The notes beneath the pieces were generated by a model. The model saw nothing but the letters and a program-made list of their open reading frames with translations. It did no database searches and was not told the origin of the DNA. A stretch of DNA of 64,000 nt. It comes from Trichocoleus sp. FACHB-46. GTDB taxonomy: Bacteria > Cyanobacteriota > Cyanobacteriia > FACHB-46. The stretch lies in assembly GCF_014695385.1 (NCBI RefSeq), contig NZ_JACJOD010000013.1:124001-188000 (forward strand). The letters run 5' to 3'. A program made the position numbers and the translations under genes. The stretch's first letter is position 1, and every line of letters starts with the position of its first letter. Positions 63,388 to 64,000 of this stretch are shown here, piece after piece.

Positions 63388-64000
63388 TGTGACTAATTCG
63401 CCCTTTGCTGCCGAACGCCTCCTCTTTACTCCCGCTACACCCAACCCTGACGCGATTCCCACGATCTTTGCCTTCCCTAACGAGTACAACGTCGGCATCA
63501 CCAGCTTGGGTTATCAAGTCGTTTGGGCCACCTTAGCCGCTCGCTCGGATCTGCAAGTCAGCCGCTTATTTACCGATGTTCACGAACCCCTCCCCTCCCA
63601 ACCAGAGCTGCTCGGCTTTTCGGTGTCTTGGGAACTGGACTATGTAAATATTTTGAACTTGCTAGAATCCCTCGATATTCCGATTCGGGCTAGCGATCGC
63701 ACCAACACTCACCCGCTCGTTTTCGGAGGCGGCCCTGTCCTGACGGCAAACCCCGAACCCTTCGCCGACTTCTTTGACGTAGTGCTGCTCGGAGATGGCG
63801 AAATTCTGCTGAATACGCTGGTCGCAGCCTACAAAGAAGTGCGAGATAGCGATCGCCCAACTCAACTACGGCACTTGGCCCAAGTTCCAGGGATCTACAT
63901 TCCTAGCTTGTACGAAGTCACCTACCACAGCCCAGACGGAGCGATCGCCACGATTCAACCCGTTGACTCCACCATTCCTGCTCAGGTCGAAAAGCAAACC
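63388..64000 (+). CDS. B12-binding domain radical SAM protein, N-terminal part (truncated by window edge)
   Basis: My own translation from GTG 63388 is open to the right edge (204 residues); an upstream TTG at 63352 is the only other in-frame start before a stop. It begins with AERLLFTPATPNPDAIPTIF, then FPNEYNVGITSLGYQVVWA and HPLVFGGGPVLTANPEPFAD with VVLLGDGE. This is the cobalamin-binding-like Rossmann domain that precedes a radical SAM core in a widespread cyanobacterial family; the CxxxCxxC would be beyond the edge. Substrate unknown. Confidence 0.85.

Overview
The window is chromosomal DNA of a cyanobacterium. Evidence: many copies of the octamer GCGATCGC (HIP1-type) inside and between genes; the clock-output kinase SasA (KaiB-like N-terminus); plant-type phytoene desaturase next to phytoene synthase; Ycf51; a SigF-type group 3 sigma factor; a glycine-rich RRM protein; a DnaK3/DnaJ3-type pair; a Yfr1-like small RNA; and a tRNA-Glu gene without an encoded CCA. 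Moderate GC and gene content suggest a filamentous, Leptolyngbya-like lineage, but the species cannot be fixed from sequence alone. Most of the window is ordinary housekeeping chromosome. No CRISPR array, intact insertion sequence, rRNA or prophage was seen.

Layout. 1-5.7 kb: the edge of an AAA ATPase gene, aconitase acnB, a TPR protein, tRNA-Glu and a small regulator-like protein, then about 1 kb of AT-rich gene-free DNA. 6.8-9.1 kb: sasA downstream of a tandem universal stress protein. 9.3-15.7 kb: DUF2079 membrane protein, GT4 glycosyltransferase and a 1121-residue fusion protein (cyclic-nucleotide-binding-like, two sigma-54-activator-like AAA domains, NosR/NapH-like polyferredoxin). 16-23 kb: RNase III, cysteine desulfurase, MarC, SemiSWEET, a site-2 protease and a cupin. 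23-29.5 kb: TldD/TldE-type protease genes, prfB with a programmed frameshift, a Bax-inhibitor-1 protein and sigF. 30-37 kb: DUF3352 protein, M20 amidohydrolase, NIL/ferredoxin protein, the Yfr1-like RNA and a peptidoglycan-binding protein. 37-47.6 kb: aminotransferase/dehydrogenase pair, ycf51, sufU-type scaffold, a c-di-GMP enzyme, dnaJ/dnaK, and a ruined HNH endonuclease gene beside its intact small partner. 47.8-56.6 kb: carotenoid operon, EAL protein, SLH-domain envelope protein, hydrolase, acetyltransferase, SDR. 56.7-64 kb: HD protein, DAHP synthase with an elaborate leader, GH57 hydrolase, RRM protein, rpsU, glutamine amidotransferase, DCC protein and the start of a B12-binding radical SAM protein.

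The most notable item is the leader of the DAHP synthase gene (about 57.7-58.1 kb). It contains a 52-codon reading frame ending in a cluster of Trp, Phe and Tyr codons. The stop codon overlaps the first arm of an antiterminator that competes with an intrinsic terminator just before the gene. This has the logic of ribosome-mediated attenuation by aromatic amino acids. A second structured, riboswitch-like terminator lies upstream of it. Other points worth attention are the AAA/polyferredoxin fusion in a lineage without sigma-54, the degraded HNH gene, the Yfr1-like RNA facing an orphan terminator, and several palindromic repeats.
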